64,000 nucleotides of DNA, taken from NCBI GenBank assembly GCA_037044905.1, contig JBAOKB010000156.1, forward strand, positions 248,001-312,000, in the 5' to 3' direction. Positions 44,654 through 54,323 of this stretch are shown piece by piece. The first letter of the stretch is position 1. Each line of letters begins with the position of its first letter. The notes below the pieces were generated by a model. That model did not search any database. It was not told where the DNA came from and saw nothing but the letters and a program-made list of their open reading frames with translations. Source of the stretch: Hortaea werneckii. Taxonomy: Eukaryota; Ascomycota; Dothideomycetes; Mycosphaerellales; Teratosphaeriaceae. Made by a program: the position numbers and the translations under genes.

Positions 44654-44677
44654 CAGTCAAAACTCGTTACAAGCATC
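44654..44677 (+). repeat. Left terminal inverted repeat of the mariner element
   Basis: CAGTCAAAACTCGTTACAAG followed by CATC. It matches the complement of the right end with three mismatches and directly follows a TA dinucleotide. Confidence 0.85.
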
Positions 44678-46213
44678 CGCTCTATAGTAATTACGCTCTA
44701 TTGCAATAATTTTCTTTAGCTTTTTTTAATCCTCTACTAATTATTACTTTATCTACAATAAACTCTATAGCAATTAACTAGCTAGTGCGCTTACTAAGCG
44801 ATTGCTATAGAGTATCGATATAGAGGTCGATATAGAGGCTTAAGCGGCCTTTAAAGTACTACCTCTACTACCTCTACTACCTCTATTACTACTACTACTA
44901 CTTCTATTACTACCCGAAGCCTCTATAGTACTACTAGTAGTCTCTATAGTACTACTAGCGGCCTCTATAGTACTACTAGCGGCCTTTATAGTATCTTAAA
45001 AAGCTAAAAGAACTCTATTTACCGACAAAAAGCGCGCTTTAGTTTGTTACTTACGCGCTAAATACCCTTTAGATACCTAGAGAGAGCTAGCTAAGAGGTT
45101 CGAGAGTTAGTTTAGTAAGCCTATTATATAACCTACTATTAGCTACGCCCTTAGCAAGAGATATAAATACCTTAATACCTCTATAGAGTACTTAGATCGA
45201 AAGCGGTAGCGGATAGAGAGCTAGCTAGACCTTAAAGTAGCTCTTACTTAGTAGGTCGCTACTAAAGAGTATAGGTAGCCTATTAATAGTAATATCTTAA
45301 AGGTTTAGGCTTTATAGTTTTAGCAATAATTACCTTAGTATTAATACCTTAAAGAGCCTAGATAGAGTAACGGTTAGTTAACTAACTTTAAGGCTCGTAA
45401 AGGGATAAAGGAATATATCCGACATAGTAAAGCTAGTAGTATAAGTAAGATCGACACTATAGTAGTCCTTACTATAGTTTAAGCTCGGATTGCTTAATAT
45501 TTACTAGAAAATTAGTATAACTATAACAAAACTAGCCTCTTCTAGAAGGCTATACTAGAATGCTCTCTATTAATATAAAGGATTGCTAGGGTTAAGAGTA
45601 ATAAGTTATAGATTACACTTTACTTTTATATAAATACTACTAGATTATATAAGCTAAAGCCCTAAATAGTTAGCTAGTTTTAGAGGCTTACGTACTTTCG
45701 AGCTACTTAAATTAACCTTAAGAGGCTTAATTATAAGTATCGCTTTAACAAAAAAGCCTAGGTAATAGCTACTATCTTTAAAGAGTAGTTACGCTAGTTT
45801 AATTAATAAATAGCTAGCCGAAAGGTAGTCCTCCTACTAGATAACTTTAGCGCTTACGTAGCTACTTATAATAAGCTATTAATACTACCTAAGGGCTATA
45901 GCCTTTAGAATATAGAGGTAGTTTAGTTACTACCTAATTCGACTAGTAAGACGCAGCCTCTTAACTAGGGGATTATAGCTTTATTTAAAGTACTCTATAA
46001 GCGCTACTAGATCCGCTTTATTAATAAAGAGTTCGATAAAGGCTAAGATCTATATCGAACTATAAATCTATTAGAAGCCTTTAGATTTATCTAACGCGCT
46101 TAGTAAGAGGTATCTTTATAGACTATAGCTAACTACTAGATCTACGTATAGCTTTAACAAGCGTAGTAGCCTCTTTAGTAGTAAGAGACTAAATAAAAGG
46201 TCTAGGGGCTACT

Positions 46214-46613
46214 TGTTGCGACCCTACAAAGTAGTGTCACGGGTTTAGAGCTCTTTGGAACAAATGTGTCAAGACAACTAGGTTGTAGGATAACTGATTG
46301 TGACAAGGCTGTTGGTTCTCTACCTAACAGTCGGATTGCAACATGAGTTGAACACACGAACTCCTAACGAGAAACATGCCTAGTTATATACATAAGAGAT
46401 TCGTGTCTTCACGCGAGCATGGTAAGCATTTCTCGTCTTGCTCGCTAGCGTCCCCTCCTTTGAGGCGAGCATGGTAAGCATTTCTCGTCTTGCTTACTCA
46501 CGTGACCTTCGGTTCGTGATTCTTCTGGAGATGGCTCCGTTTAGCCATGTCCATCCCGTTAGCGTCCGTCTTATCTTGTCCAATCGCTCCGTCTGTCTCA
46601 CGTGTTCGTAACA
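46214..46613 (-). repeat. 3' LTR (element orientation)
   Basis: Starts TGTTGCGACC and ends CGTAACA. It differs from the other LTR by about eleven transitions, all at TpG/CpA versus TpA. It contains a 30-bp direct repeat (46413-46442 and 46465-46494) beginning GCGAGCATGG, and a TTATATACATAAG segment near 46383. Confidence 0.95.
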
Positions 46614-46684
46614 CTATCCCCCTTCCATTCTAGCTTCGTCCCTGAAGCTTATAGTGTGGTCATCCCCACAACTTAGCCTTCGTC

Positions 46685-47146
46685 ATGGCTTCCCGATCTC
46701 ATCAAGACCGCCTGAAAAAGGCCGCGACCATCCTTTCCTTTCATTTCGAAAACCCTTGTCCTTGTGACCACTGCTGTGAAAGGAACAAGACTTGTTTCAT
46801 TATGCCTTCCGGTGGAAAATGCGCCGAGTGCGAGCGCCGTGGTCGTCCTTGTGTTGTGTCTTCGTGGGAGGCGCTGGACCGAGCTAGTAACAACCTTTCC
46901 TCGAAGATTTCAGAGGATGAGAAAAAGGTGGAACAATTGTTGGACGAGTTGGATGAGGTTCGTCGTCGTCTAGTCCGTAACCGCAAGGTGCAAGAGCAGA
47001 ACAATACTCGTTCGCAAGAGAAGTGGGATTGTTTGCTGCGCGAACTGGAGACTTCTAAGCAACCTGCTCAATTCCAGGACTTGGCTGCCGTGGATTTTGG
47101 TTTCCAGCTTCAGAACGAGCCTTCGCCTTTTACCTTTGACTTCTAG
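46685..47146 (+). CDS. Zn2Cys6-cluster protein encoded antisense inside the retrotransposon
   Basis: This intact 153-aa frame lies inside the gypsy element on the strand opposite to gag-pol, 71 bp from the LTR. Its end overlaps the 3' end of the pol frame by 17 bp, tail to tail. Cysteines 27, 30, 37, 46, 49 and 56 fit C-x2-C-x6-C-x8-C-x2-C-x6-C, the spacing of the fungal Zn2Cys6 DNA-binding cluster (PCDHCCERNKTC, then GKCAECERRGRPC). Residues about 63-105 form a charged coiled coil (ISEDEKKVEQLLDELDEVRR), as used for dimerisation. The tail is acidic/aromatic and short (FGFQLQNEPSPFTFDF). I recall similar uncharacterised proteins being frequent in fungal genomes, but cannot search. The LTR in its plus orientation is the likely promoter. 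Function is unknown; DNA binding is inferred. Confidence 0.8.
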   Translation: MASRSHQDRLKKAATILSFHFENPCPCDHCCERNKTCFIMPSGGKCAECERRGRPCVVSSWEALDRASNNLSSKISEDEKKVEQLLDELDEVRRRLVRNRKVQEQNNTRSQEKWDCLLRELETSKQPAQFQDLAAVDFGFQLQNEPSPFTFDF

Positions 47147-47774
47147 AATGGAAGCGCTTCAGGAGGTTCCGGCAGTTGAGATTAGTAAGTGGTTCCCATG
47201 TGTTTTCATTACTGGGATATCCTTTCCACTTAATGAGATATCGCTGACTCTTCTTGTCGTAGTTAACAATCCTTTCGACTTCGTACTCGTCGTCTTCTTG
47301 TTCCTGGTAATGGAACGTTGTTTGCAGCGTGGCGTTAGGGTGTGCGGGTTCCAACAGGGATATGTGGAATACTAGATGGATCTTGGCGTCTGGTGGAAGT
47401 TCAAGTCGGTAGCTGACTGCTCCTTTCTGTTCGGCAATCAAAAATGGTCCGACTTTGACATGATCCAGTTTCTTCGTTTTCCGCTTTGTTTTTAGGTTCT
47501 TCGTTAGAAGATACACCTTATCCCCCTTCTTAAGCTGAGGTGCCGTTTTTGATTCTTTAAATCGCTGCCTTTGGATTCGCTGTTGTGAATGTCGGATTGC
47601 ATCTTTGGCAGTTTTGTGTGCCTTTTGCAATTCTCCTGCCATAACTATGGCTCTGTCGGCTTTTACCGACGTCCTTGGTTCCATGAACAAATTGGGTGTT
47701 TTTCCATAATTGAGGAAAAATGGCGTCTGTTTCGTTGTTTCTGATGCATTATTGTTTAATGCTAGTTGTGCCAT
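47130..47774 (-). pseudogene. Retrotransposon Pol C-terminus: integrase end and chromodomain
   Basis: ALNNNASETTKQTPFFLNYG and KGDKVYLLTKNLKTKRKT are the integrase C-terminal GPY/F-type region. EVERIVNYDKKSQRYLIKWK, followed by GYPSNENTWEPL at about 47155-47280, is a chromodomain that would direct integration to chromatin marks. This part is intact over 214 codons but separated from the integrase core by stops. Confidence 0.9.
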
Positions 47775-47858
47775 TGGTAGTAATGCGACCCAATTATCTT
47801 GTGCGTAGTTGACGTAGTGTCGTAAGTATGTTTCGAGTGACTAATTTGTCCTTTTAGT

Positions 47859-48350
47859 CTAACCATCTGTCTCTAGGTGGAACGCTGTCGATAGTTTGTG
47901 TTTTATTCCAATTTGTCCCATGAGTGATTTCCAGAAATTTGATGTAAATAGCTTATCTCTGTCGGTGATGAAGCTTTCCGGAATTCCATGATGTCTAATT
48001 AGCCTATCTAGTACGAGGTATGCGAGTTCCATGGCTGTCATTAATTCTTTGCACGGTATAAAGTGCGCATATTTAGTCAAGGTATCTACCATGACAAGTA
48101 CTAAATCATAGGTGACTCTTGTAGCTAGGTCCTTAGATGCTGGCAACTTCGTGATGAAGTCCATCGTAACTTCTCTCCATGGCGTGTCCGAGGGTTCTCG
48201 GAACTAGAGATTGCTATACTTCGCATGTCGTGATGCCTTGCTCTTTTGGCAACTGTCGCATTGTTTAATATAGCTGGTAACCTTTTTCCGCATCTGTGGG
48301 AAAGCAAAGTTCCGTCTAATTAAGTCGATTGTCCTCGTGATTCCTGGATG
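47859..48350 (-). pseudogene. Retrotransposon integrase core
   Basis: MDFITKLPASKDL, VMVDTLTKYAHFIPC and GIPESFITDRDKLFTSNFWK show the first two catalytic Asp residues of the DDE core. The His/Cys zinc region lies just before (about 48230-48340) with stops in between. The third acidic residue falls beyond the stop at 47859. Confidence 0.85.
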
Positions 48351-48499
48351 TCCTGTGGTCTAGCTATCGTGGTGGTCTTTAATGCATTCGTGTTCCTTTT
48401 CTAATGGAACCTAGTACTTCCCATGTTCGATGGGGAATTCTTCCTGTTCATCTCGTAGAACTCGGAGTATGTGGTTAAACTCCTATGTGTTCGTGGTAA

Positions 48500-49900
48500 G
48501 GCTTCCGTCTCTGTTCACTTTGAGCATTGCTTTTGAGTTTTGCTCTTTGCCTTCCATGTAGTCGCTTCGTCTGCTTAGCGCATCTGCGCGCCCATTGTCT
48601 TTTCCTGGTGTATACTGGATATCGAACTTGTATTGTCCGAGTAGCTCTGACCATCTACACTGTCGACGCGATAGATCCTTGGTAGTTGTGAAGTATTGAA
48701 GGTTCTTGTGGTCGGTGTATATCGTTAGTCCTGTAGCTCCTTCGCAGTAAACTCTCTAGTGTCGCAATGCTGCAACAATCGCTAACAGTTCTTTGTCATA
48801 AATCTCATAGTTCTGTTCCGCTAGCGTCATCTTCCTTAAGTAGTACGCTACTGGGTGTCTTTTGCCATTATGCTCCTAAGTAAGGCAAGCACCTATCGCT
48901 AAATTGGATGCGTCGGTTTCGACTTGTACTAGTTTCTTTATATCGAACAGCATAAGCGTTGGTGATTGTATGCATGCTTTCTTAAGTTGTTGGAATGCTT
49001 TTTCCTGCTTTTCTGTCCACACGAACTTAATGTCTTTCTTCGTAAGACTAGTAAGTGGAGTCGCGAGTTTAGAGTATCCTTCGACAAACTTTCGATTGTA
49101 GTTTGCGAGTCCTAGAAAGGCTTGGATATCCTTAACTGTATTCGGTGTTGGCCATTCCTCGATGGATTGTACTTTCTTCGGGTCCATCTTAATTCCAGTA
49201 GTGTTAATGATAAATCCTAGGAATTCGATTTCCTTTTTGTAGAATTTACACTTTTCGGGTGCGGTCTTGAAGTCCACTGTGCTAAGTCGTTCTAGCACTG
49301 CTTGCACGTCTTTGGTATGTTGTTCTCGGCTTCCTCGGGTAAAGATCAAGATGTCGTCGACATATGCTATAACGGTGATGTCAAGCAAGTCTCGTAGTAC
49401 ATCGTTAACAAGCTGCTAACATGTGGCTAGGGCGTTCGTAAGTCCCATTGGCATAACTCGAAATTGGTAGAGTCCATAGCGTGTCCTAAAAGCTGTTTTC
49501 CATTCTTCTCCCTTGGCCATTCGTACTGCGTAGAATGCGTCTCGTAGATCGATCTTTGAGTACTAGTTTGCTCCGGTGAGTCGATCCTGCATTTCTTTAA
49601 TGTTGGGTAGTGGATATCGGTTTTTGACCGTGACTTCGTTAAGTCGTCGATAGTCGATTACCATCCGTAGTTTTCCTCCTTTCTTTGGAACGAACATTGC
49701 TGGTGAAGCGGCTAGCGATTAAGATTTCTCTATCCATCCCTTGTCGCTCTTTTCTTTTAGCCATCGTCGTTGCTCTTCGAGCTCTTTTTCGGATAACCTG
49801 TATAGTGGCCCCTATGGTGGATCTTTGCCGGGCTGAAGTTGTATTCGGTGATCCCATGGTTAATGTCTAGGTAAGGCGGCTAATCCTTCCTCTTCCTAAA
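48500..49900 (-). pseudogene. Retrotransposon reverse transcriptase and RNase H
   Basis: The catalytic YVDDILIFTRG motif is at about 49340-49375. EFLGFIINTTGIKMDPKKVQ, FLGLANYNRKFVEGYSKLA and FVWTEKQEKAFQQLK follow, then VETDASNLAIGACLT, which starts RNase H. The open part is 48876-49388; the remainder is broken by stops. Confidence 0.9.
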
Positions 49901-50379
49901 AGAGCGGTTTCCATTTCTTAAACTCTTTAGGGATCTCTGGAGGTGCGTTAGTTCTCCCTTTATCTCTTACCTTGTGACCTAGCTGGGCTGGCTTAGTGTC
50001 TGTGGAGACCATCTCCTTGCCGTTTCTATCGGAGTATGTTGTCGGTTGACGTTCTAATTCGCAGAACTGTCTTTCCTCATCTACCATCGCACGCTGTCGA
50101 TGTATAGGGTGGATGTCGGTAACGCAACCGCATCGCTCAAACTTGAGTACTCTTCTCCTCCAATCTATTAGAGGGTTGTGCTTTTCTAACTAAGGTGTCC
50201 CCATCACGACATCGTAACTAGCCATGTCAACGATATCTAGGCTAACAATCTCGTGGTGCTGTTGGATAGCTAGGACTAGCGGCATTGTTTCGCTGTCCAC
50301 TTCGGATAGGGATGATCCATCTGCGACCATTAACTCGTATCCGCCGTCTTTCTTTTGTCGGGTAGCGATCCCGTTTCGC

Positions 50380-50480
50380 TAGACAAAGCTGGTCGATATA
50401 AAGTTTCCGCTGGCTCCGGAATCGATCATAGCTTGTGTTGCGTGTCCATTAACAATGTATTTGGTACGGAATACCGGTGC
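50380..50480 (-). pseudogene. Retrotransposon aspartic protease active-site region
   Basis: The minus strand reads YIVNGHATQAMIDSGASGNF, then ISTSFV. DSGA is the retroviral-type aspartic protease motif. A stop follows directly. Confidence 0.8.
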
Positions 50481-51331
50481 TGCTAATGCTATGGGAGCTT
50501 CGATAATGTTTACTTCCTAGCGACTGCTCCTATCGGCAGGGATCCTTCGTTTTTTAAGTAGTATCCTAGTAAGTTAGCATCCTCGAGACAGACTTCCCAA
50601 TTAAGGGGTCCGTGTCGTGGGCCCAGGATAACCTTTCCTTGTGTCATTAATACTTTGATTTGTCCCTTAACAGTAGCTTTAACGTGCCCTAGTATCATGT
50701 TTCTCTATATTAGTAATTGTACTAGTTGCCCTATAGGTCTCATTTCCCATTGGCTTGCTAACTTAGTCAATTTGTGTCTCATTGCCTCCAACGATATGAG
50801 GTCTTCTTGATATGCTTCCTAGATCCGATGCAGTTCATAGAGTCGTCCTTTAACAATTCGGATTCGTTCTCTAATCTTCCTTGGAATGTGGATTCCATTA
50901 GGTGTGATGTAGCTTCCATCGGGTTGGAACGTGCTTCCAATTGGTGGTCGATCTAGTACGTATGCTGCTGCATCGTAATCTACGTTAACGAGTCTGTAGG
51001 TCCAAAACATTGCTCTTAATCGGTCGAGCATGTTGTCGAATTCGATCGGGTGCAGTCGTCGTTTCCCTTGGATCTGTGGGAATACGGTTTCGAATTGGTT
51101 CGCGATGAAGAGGATCATCCTTTTAGCTAGCCCTGCCCCTAATACTTCGAAACGGTACAGTTCGAGGTCATCGGGTTCATCGTCGTCGGTGTACTCCTCC
51201 TCGGATGAGCTGTCGTCCACTGCTGCGACTGTTGGTGCAATTATTTGTAGTTGTTCCAGGTTTGGTCCCGTGAGTTCTAGTTCGGTATCGTTGTTTGGTG
51301 GAGATTCTTCTTCCTCTAGCAGTTCTTCTTC

Positions 51332-52330
51332 CTACTCGGGGGGTGTATTTTCTTGCAGAGTTGTGTCCTCCCAATTGAATGGTAGTAGAGACCTTCCTCT
51401 CTGGGAATTTCCTACGTCTCTCTTCTGCTGTAATGGCTGCCTCTGTATCATCATGTTAAATTCCATCCTAGCCTTGCGCGGCTTCTTGGGATAGTGACCA
51501 CTTGCTTGCTTGTCTGATTCATGGGTTTTGCAATAGTCGTCGTAGCAACCCGTCCAATGCATAGCCTTATGGTCTAGTTCCGTCTTTGGTTCCTCAACGA
51601 GTTTCGATACATCGTAGGCGCCTCGTCCATCGTTTGTTTCGTCGATGGGTTCCTTTACTAGCATCATGTTGAGCTGCTCCTGCGGTCGCACCTTTCGTCC
51701 GCGGCAATCTCGTGCGTAATGCCCTATCTTGTGGCAGTTGTAGCACTCCGGTCCTTCTCGTTTCTTTCCTCTGTTGCTGTTCGCTTGGAACTTCCCTTTA
51801 CCCTTGGCTCCGCGCATGCCTCTTCCTCTTGGCTTGCGTTGGATAATATCCAATTCCATGGCATTAGGATCGCGACGAGACCCTCCAGTCCAGCTAGTAG
51901 AGTTGTAGCCAGATCGTCCGCGATACTGTCCATTGTAGCGTTTTTCTATCTTCCTCTCGTAGAGCCTATCGTCAATTTCGATAGCATCCTAAATCATCAG
52001 TTCGAGAGTGTCGTGAGATGCACCTGAGCGCATAAGTTCATCCTTGACGTCGTCCTTAAGTCCAGTGTAATACATAGTAAGTAAGGCTTGGTTATCCCAA
52101 CTAGTTTTGCCTAAATATTCCCTGAACTTGGCGGTGTATTGCGAAGTAGACGTCTTCTGTTTCAAGTGTTGGATAACTCGGATGGCGACTTGTTTTTCGT
52201 TACTCAATCCATAGATGTTTCGAATAGCTTTGACATAGTTATCCCAGCTGTTAAAGATCCCTTTAGTGTCGATGTTCTAATGCAAGACTTCATGCAGTCT
52301 AGGTCGAATCCATTGTTGGACTTGTCCCCT
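51332..52330 (-). pseudogene. Retrotransposon Gag
   Basis: HLKQKTSTSQYTAKFREYLG and DELMRSGASHDTLELMI at 51989-52207 are typical of fungal gypsy Gag. CYNCHKIGHYARDC at about 51740 is the C-x2-C-x4-H-x4-C zinc knuckle. Stops separate the two parts. Confidence 0.85.
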
Positions 52331-52564
52331 AAGGTAAGAGGATGCAAGTAAGGTCTTCTTAGGATCCTAAGTAATGTTTTCGAAACGAAAGTAAAGTGCT
52401 ATCTAGTTGAGCTAGTCGTCGAGCTTCGATCGATCGCCATAGTAGTAGTCCGGTTTGGCGACTTTGATATTGTTGTCGTTGGTACGTTGCTAAACGCTAG
52501 TGTCTCGGTTCTCGGATGGAGCCATTGTTGTCTAAGGTACAAAGTTCCTTGAGGGTGTTTAAAG

Positions 52565-52964
52565 TGTTGCGACCCTACAAAGTAGTGTCACGGGTTTAGA
52601 GCTCTTTGGAACAAATGTGTCAAGACAACTGGGTTGTAGGATAACTAATTGTAACAAGGCTGTTGGTTCTCTACCTAACAGTCGGATTGCAACATAAGTT
52701 AAACACACGAACTCCTAACGAGAAACATGCCTAGTTATATACATAAGAGATTCGTGTCTTCACGCGAGCATGGTAAGCATTTCTCGTCTTGCTCGCTAGC
52801 GTCCCCTCCTTTAAGGCGAGCATGGTAAGCATTTCTCGTCTTGCTCACTTACGTAACCTTCGGTTCGTAATTCTTCTGGAGATGGCTCCGTTTAGCCATG
52901 TCCATCCCGTTAGCGTCCGTCTTATCTTGTCCAATCGCTCCGTCTGTCTCACGTGTTCGTAACA
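52565..52964 (-). repeat. 5' LTR (element orientation)
   Basis: Same 400-bp length and same ends as the partner LTR. It carries most of the TpG-to-TpA changes, for example at CTAATTGTAAC and CATAAGTTAAAC. Confidence 0.95.
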
Positions 52965-53381
52965 CTACTTTAGAGGCTTTATTAGTAGTTATAGATTTAA
53001 AGCGTAATAGATATCCGTGCGATTATTAATCTACCTAAAGAGGTAGTAGAGGATAGCACTAAAGCTTCTTTTAAAGCTATAGCTTAATAACATAAGCCTC
53101 TAGTTAAAGAGGCCTCTAAGCCTAAAGATAAGCTTGTAGAGTAGATACTAAGGGTGCTACCTCTTAAAGTAGTTTAACTACTTTAACGACTACGCCTCTA
53201 TAAAGAACAATCGATTAATAGTAGTAGTAACTAGCTTAAAGGACTTAATTAATATAAAAAGGTGCTTTAAAAGCGCTATTAAGAGTCTTTATAGCAGCGC
53301 TAGATAGATAGTTGCTTTATTATGTAATTACTTAATAGAGCAATAATCACTATATAAGCATTAACTACACGAGATTTTTGT

Positions 53382-53405
53382 GATGCTTATAACAAGGTTT
53401 GACTG
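53382..53405 (-). repeat. Right terminal inverted repeat of the mariner element
   Basis: Read on the minus strand it is CAGTCAAACCTTGTTATAAG followed by CATC, and it abuts TA at 53406-53407. Confidence 0.85.
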
Positions 53406-53407
53406 TA

Positions 53408-53663
53408 CTCGGCTACCTAGCTAGCTGGTAAGCGATCTCACCAACGCCCCTCTTGCGCTTAGCAATACAGGTGGAGATATTACCCGGCACATGACAACAG
53501 TGGGAGCCACTTCAAACCTACCGTATATAGCACCTTGCAGGCTTCCCGGTACTCGCGGTGTCGGCTTGCTCGCGTGTCTTTCGCGACATATTGTGCTACT
53601 ATGTAGCGATTGGCACATACCTAGGTAGATTCAATTGATATTCATAACAAAGGGGGACTAAAT
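53408..53663. other. Short spacer after the transposon nest
   Basis: No gene is recognised. Ordinary base composition resumes directly after the mariner terminal repeat. Confidence 0.5.
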
Positions 53664-53942
53664 TTAGCAGCCAATCAAGTCTGCCGAAAGATGAAACACA
53701 GACCGCACTTCAAACTCGTCCTTTCTCGTCGCTTCAACTTTGCTTTTGAGGATGCAAGGTTGACAGTCACTGCACATCCAGTCGTTTTCGACCAGATGTA
53801 GGCGTGTCGCCATCATGCAATCCGATCCGACTCCCCTTGTCATCGAATAGCCGACCTGATCGCATTCACTGGCGCTCAGCTTCTTGCGGCTGCTCGAAAT
53901 GGTACGACACGCGCCACACCATGAAGAGCATTCCCAGCCCAC
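53664..53942 (-). CDS. Possible small Cys-containing protein
   Basis: A 92-codon frame starts MGWECSSWCGACRTISSSRK and includes CSDCQPCILKSKVEATRKD. It has nine cysteines in CxxC-like spacing, a pattern seen in short fungal hypothetical proteins. No signal peptide is visible. I do not recognise it. Its ATG lies 381 bp from the divergently transcribed gene at 54324. It may be chance. Confidence 0.3.
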   Translation of the reverse strand: MGWECSSWCGACRTISSSRKKLSASECDQVGYSMTRGVGSDCMMATRLHLVENDWMCSDCQPCILKSKVEATRKDEFEVRSVFHLSADLIGC

Positions 53943-54323
53943 AGGTCGTGTCGTTCAGAAAAACATTCTGCATTGTAGGACATTCGCAAGAAAGCCCATC
54001 TCTCCTTTCACTCGACCCTTTTTCTTTGTCTGCTTTTTCTTTCTTCCAGAGCCTATTTCGACACAAGGCCTTTGTAGGACCCCATCTCACGCTGGACGCA
54101 CTCTCTTTCCTTTCCGCTATTCTTTTCCCTCGCAAGAAGCAGTACAACATCGACCTGCGCTGGACGCAACTCACGACATTAATCACTGGCTTCAAACCTA
54201 TCAGTAAACACCAGTCACTAAGCTTATTTCCGCAGAAGCAATCTTCACACACTGATCTAATCAACCTATAATTGCACACACTTCCCAGCTTTGGAGAGAC
54301 CACTCATAATACATCATTGCACC
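53943..54323. other. Intergenic region before the mucin-like membrane protein gene
   Basis: A pyrimidine-rich upstream region, especially 54000-54060, typical of fungal promoters. No gene is seen. Confidence 0.45.

Larger units (their letters stand above)
46214..52964 (-). mobile_element. Ty3/gypsy chromovirus-type LTR retrotransposon
   Basis: The element is 6,751 bp with 400-bp LTRs at both ends (TG..CA) and a 5-bp target duplication CTACT at 46209-46213 and 52965-52969. Coding order on the minus strand is Gag with zinc knuckle, protease, reverse transcriptase, RNase H, integrase, chromodomain, the Ty3/gypsy chromovirus order. A purine-rich tract (GGAAGGGGGATAG on the minus strand) lies directly before the LTR at 46613, as expected for the polypurine tract at the 3' end. 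Gag-pol is interrupted by several stops, many of the TGG/CAG-to-TAG kind. The copy is therefore inactive. It interrupts the older mariner element. Confidence 0.95.
44654..53405 (+). mobile_element. Tc1/mariner (Fot1/pogo-type) DNA transposon, RIP-mutated, split by a retrotransposon
   Basis: Inverted terminal repeats open with CAGTCAAAACTCGTTA at 44654 and close as the complement of CAGTCAAACCTTGTTA at 53405. They match at 23 of 26 positions, including the flanking TA (44652-44653, 53406-53407), the target duplication of this superfamily. Without the retrotransposon and one target copy the element is about 2.0 kb, close to Fot1/Pot2. A transposase relic at 45819-46035 (plus strand) reads VVLLLDNFSAYVATYNKL, then LPNSTSKTQPLN, with Trp and Gln codons turned to TAG and the last catalytic Asp apparently Asn. 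CpA and TpG are almost absent and TpA is dominant, the RIP signature. It is dead. Confidence 0.88.

Noticed and set aside
44862..44990. CTACTAC and CTATAGTACTACTAG repeats as a possible CRISPR-like or satellite array
   Set aside because: They lie within the RIP-mutated mariner element and are irregular; convergence of RIP on TA-rich triplets explains them.
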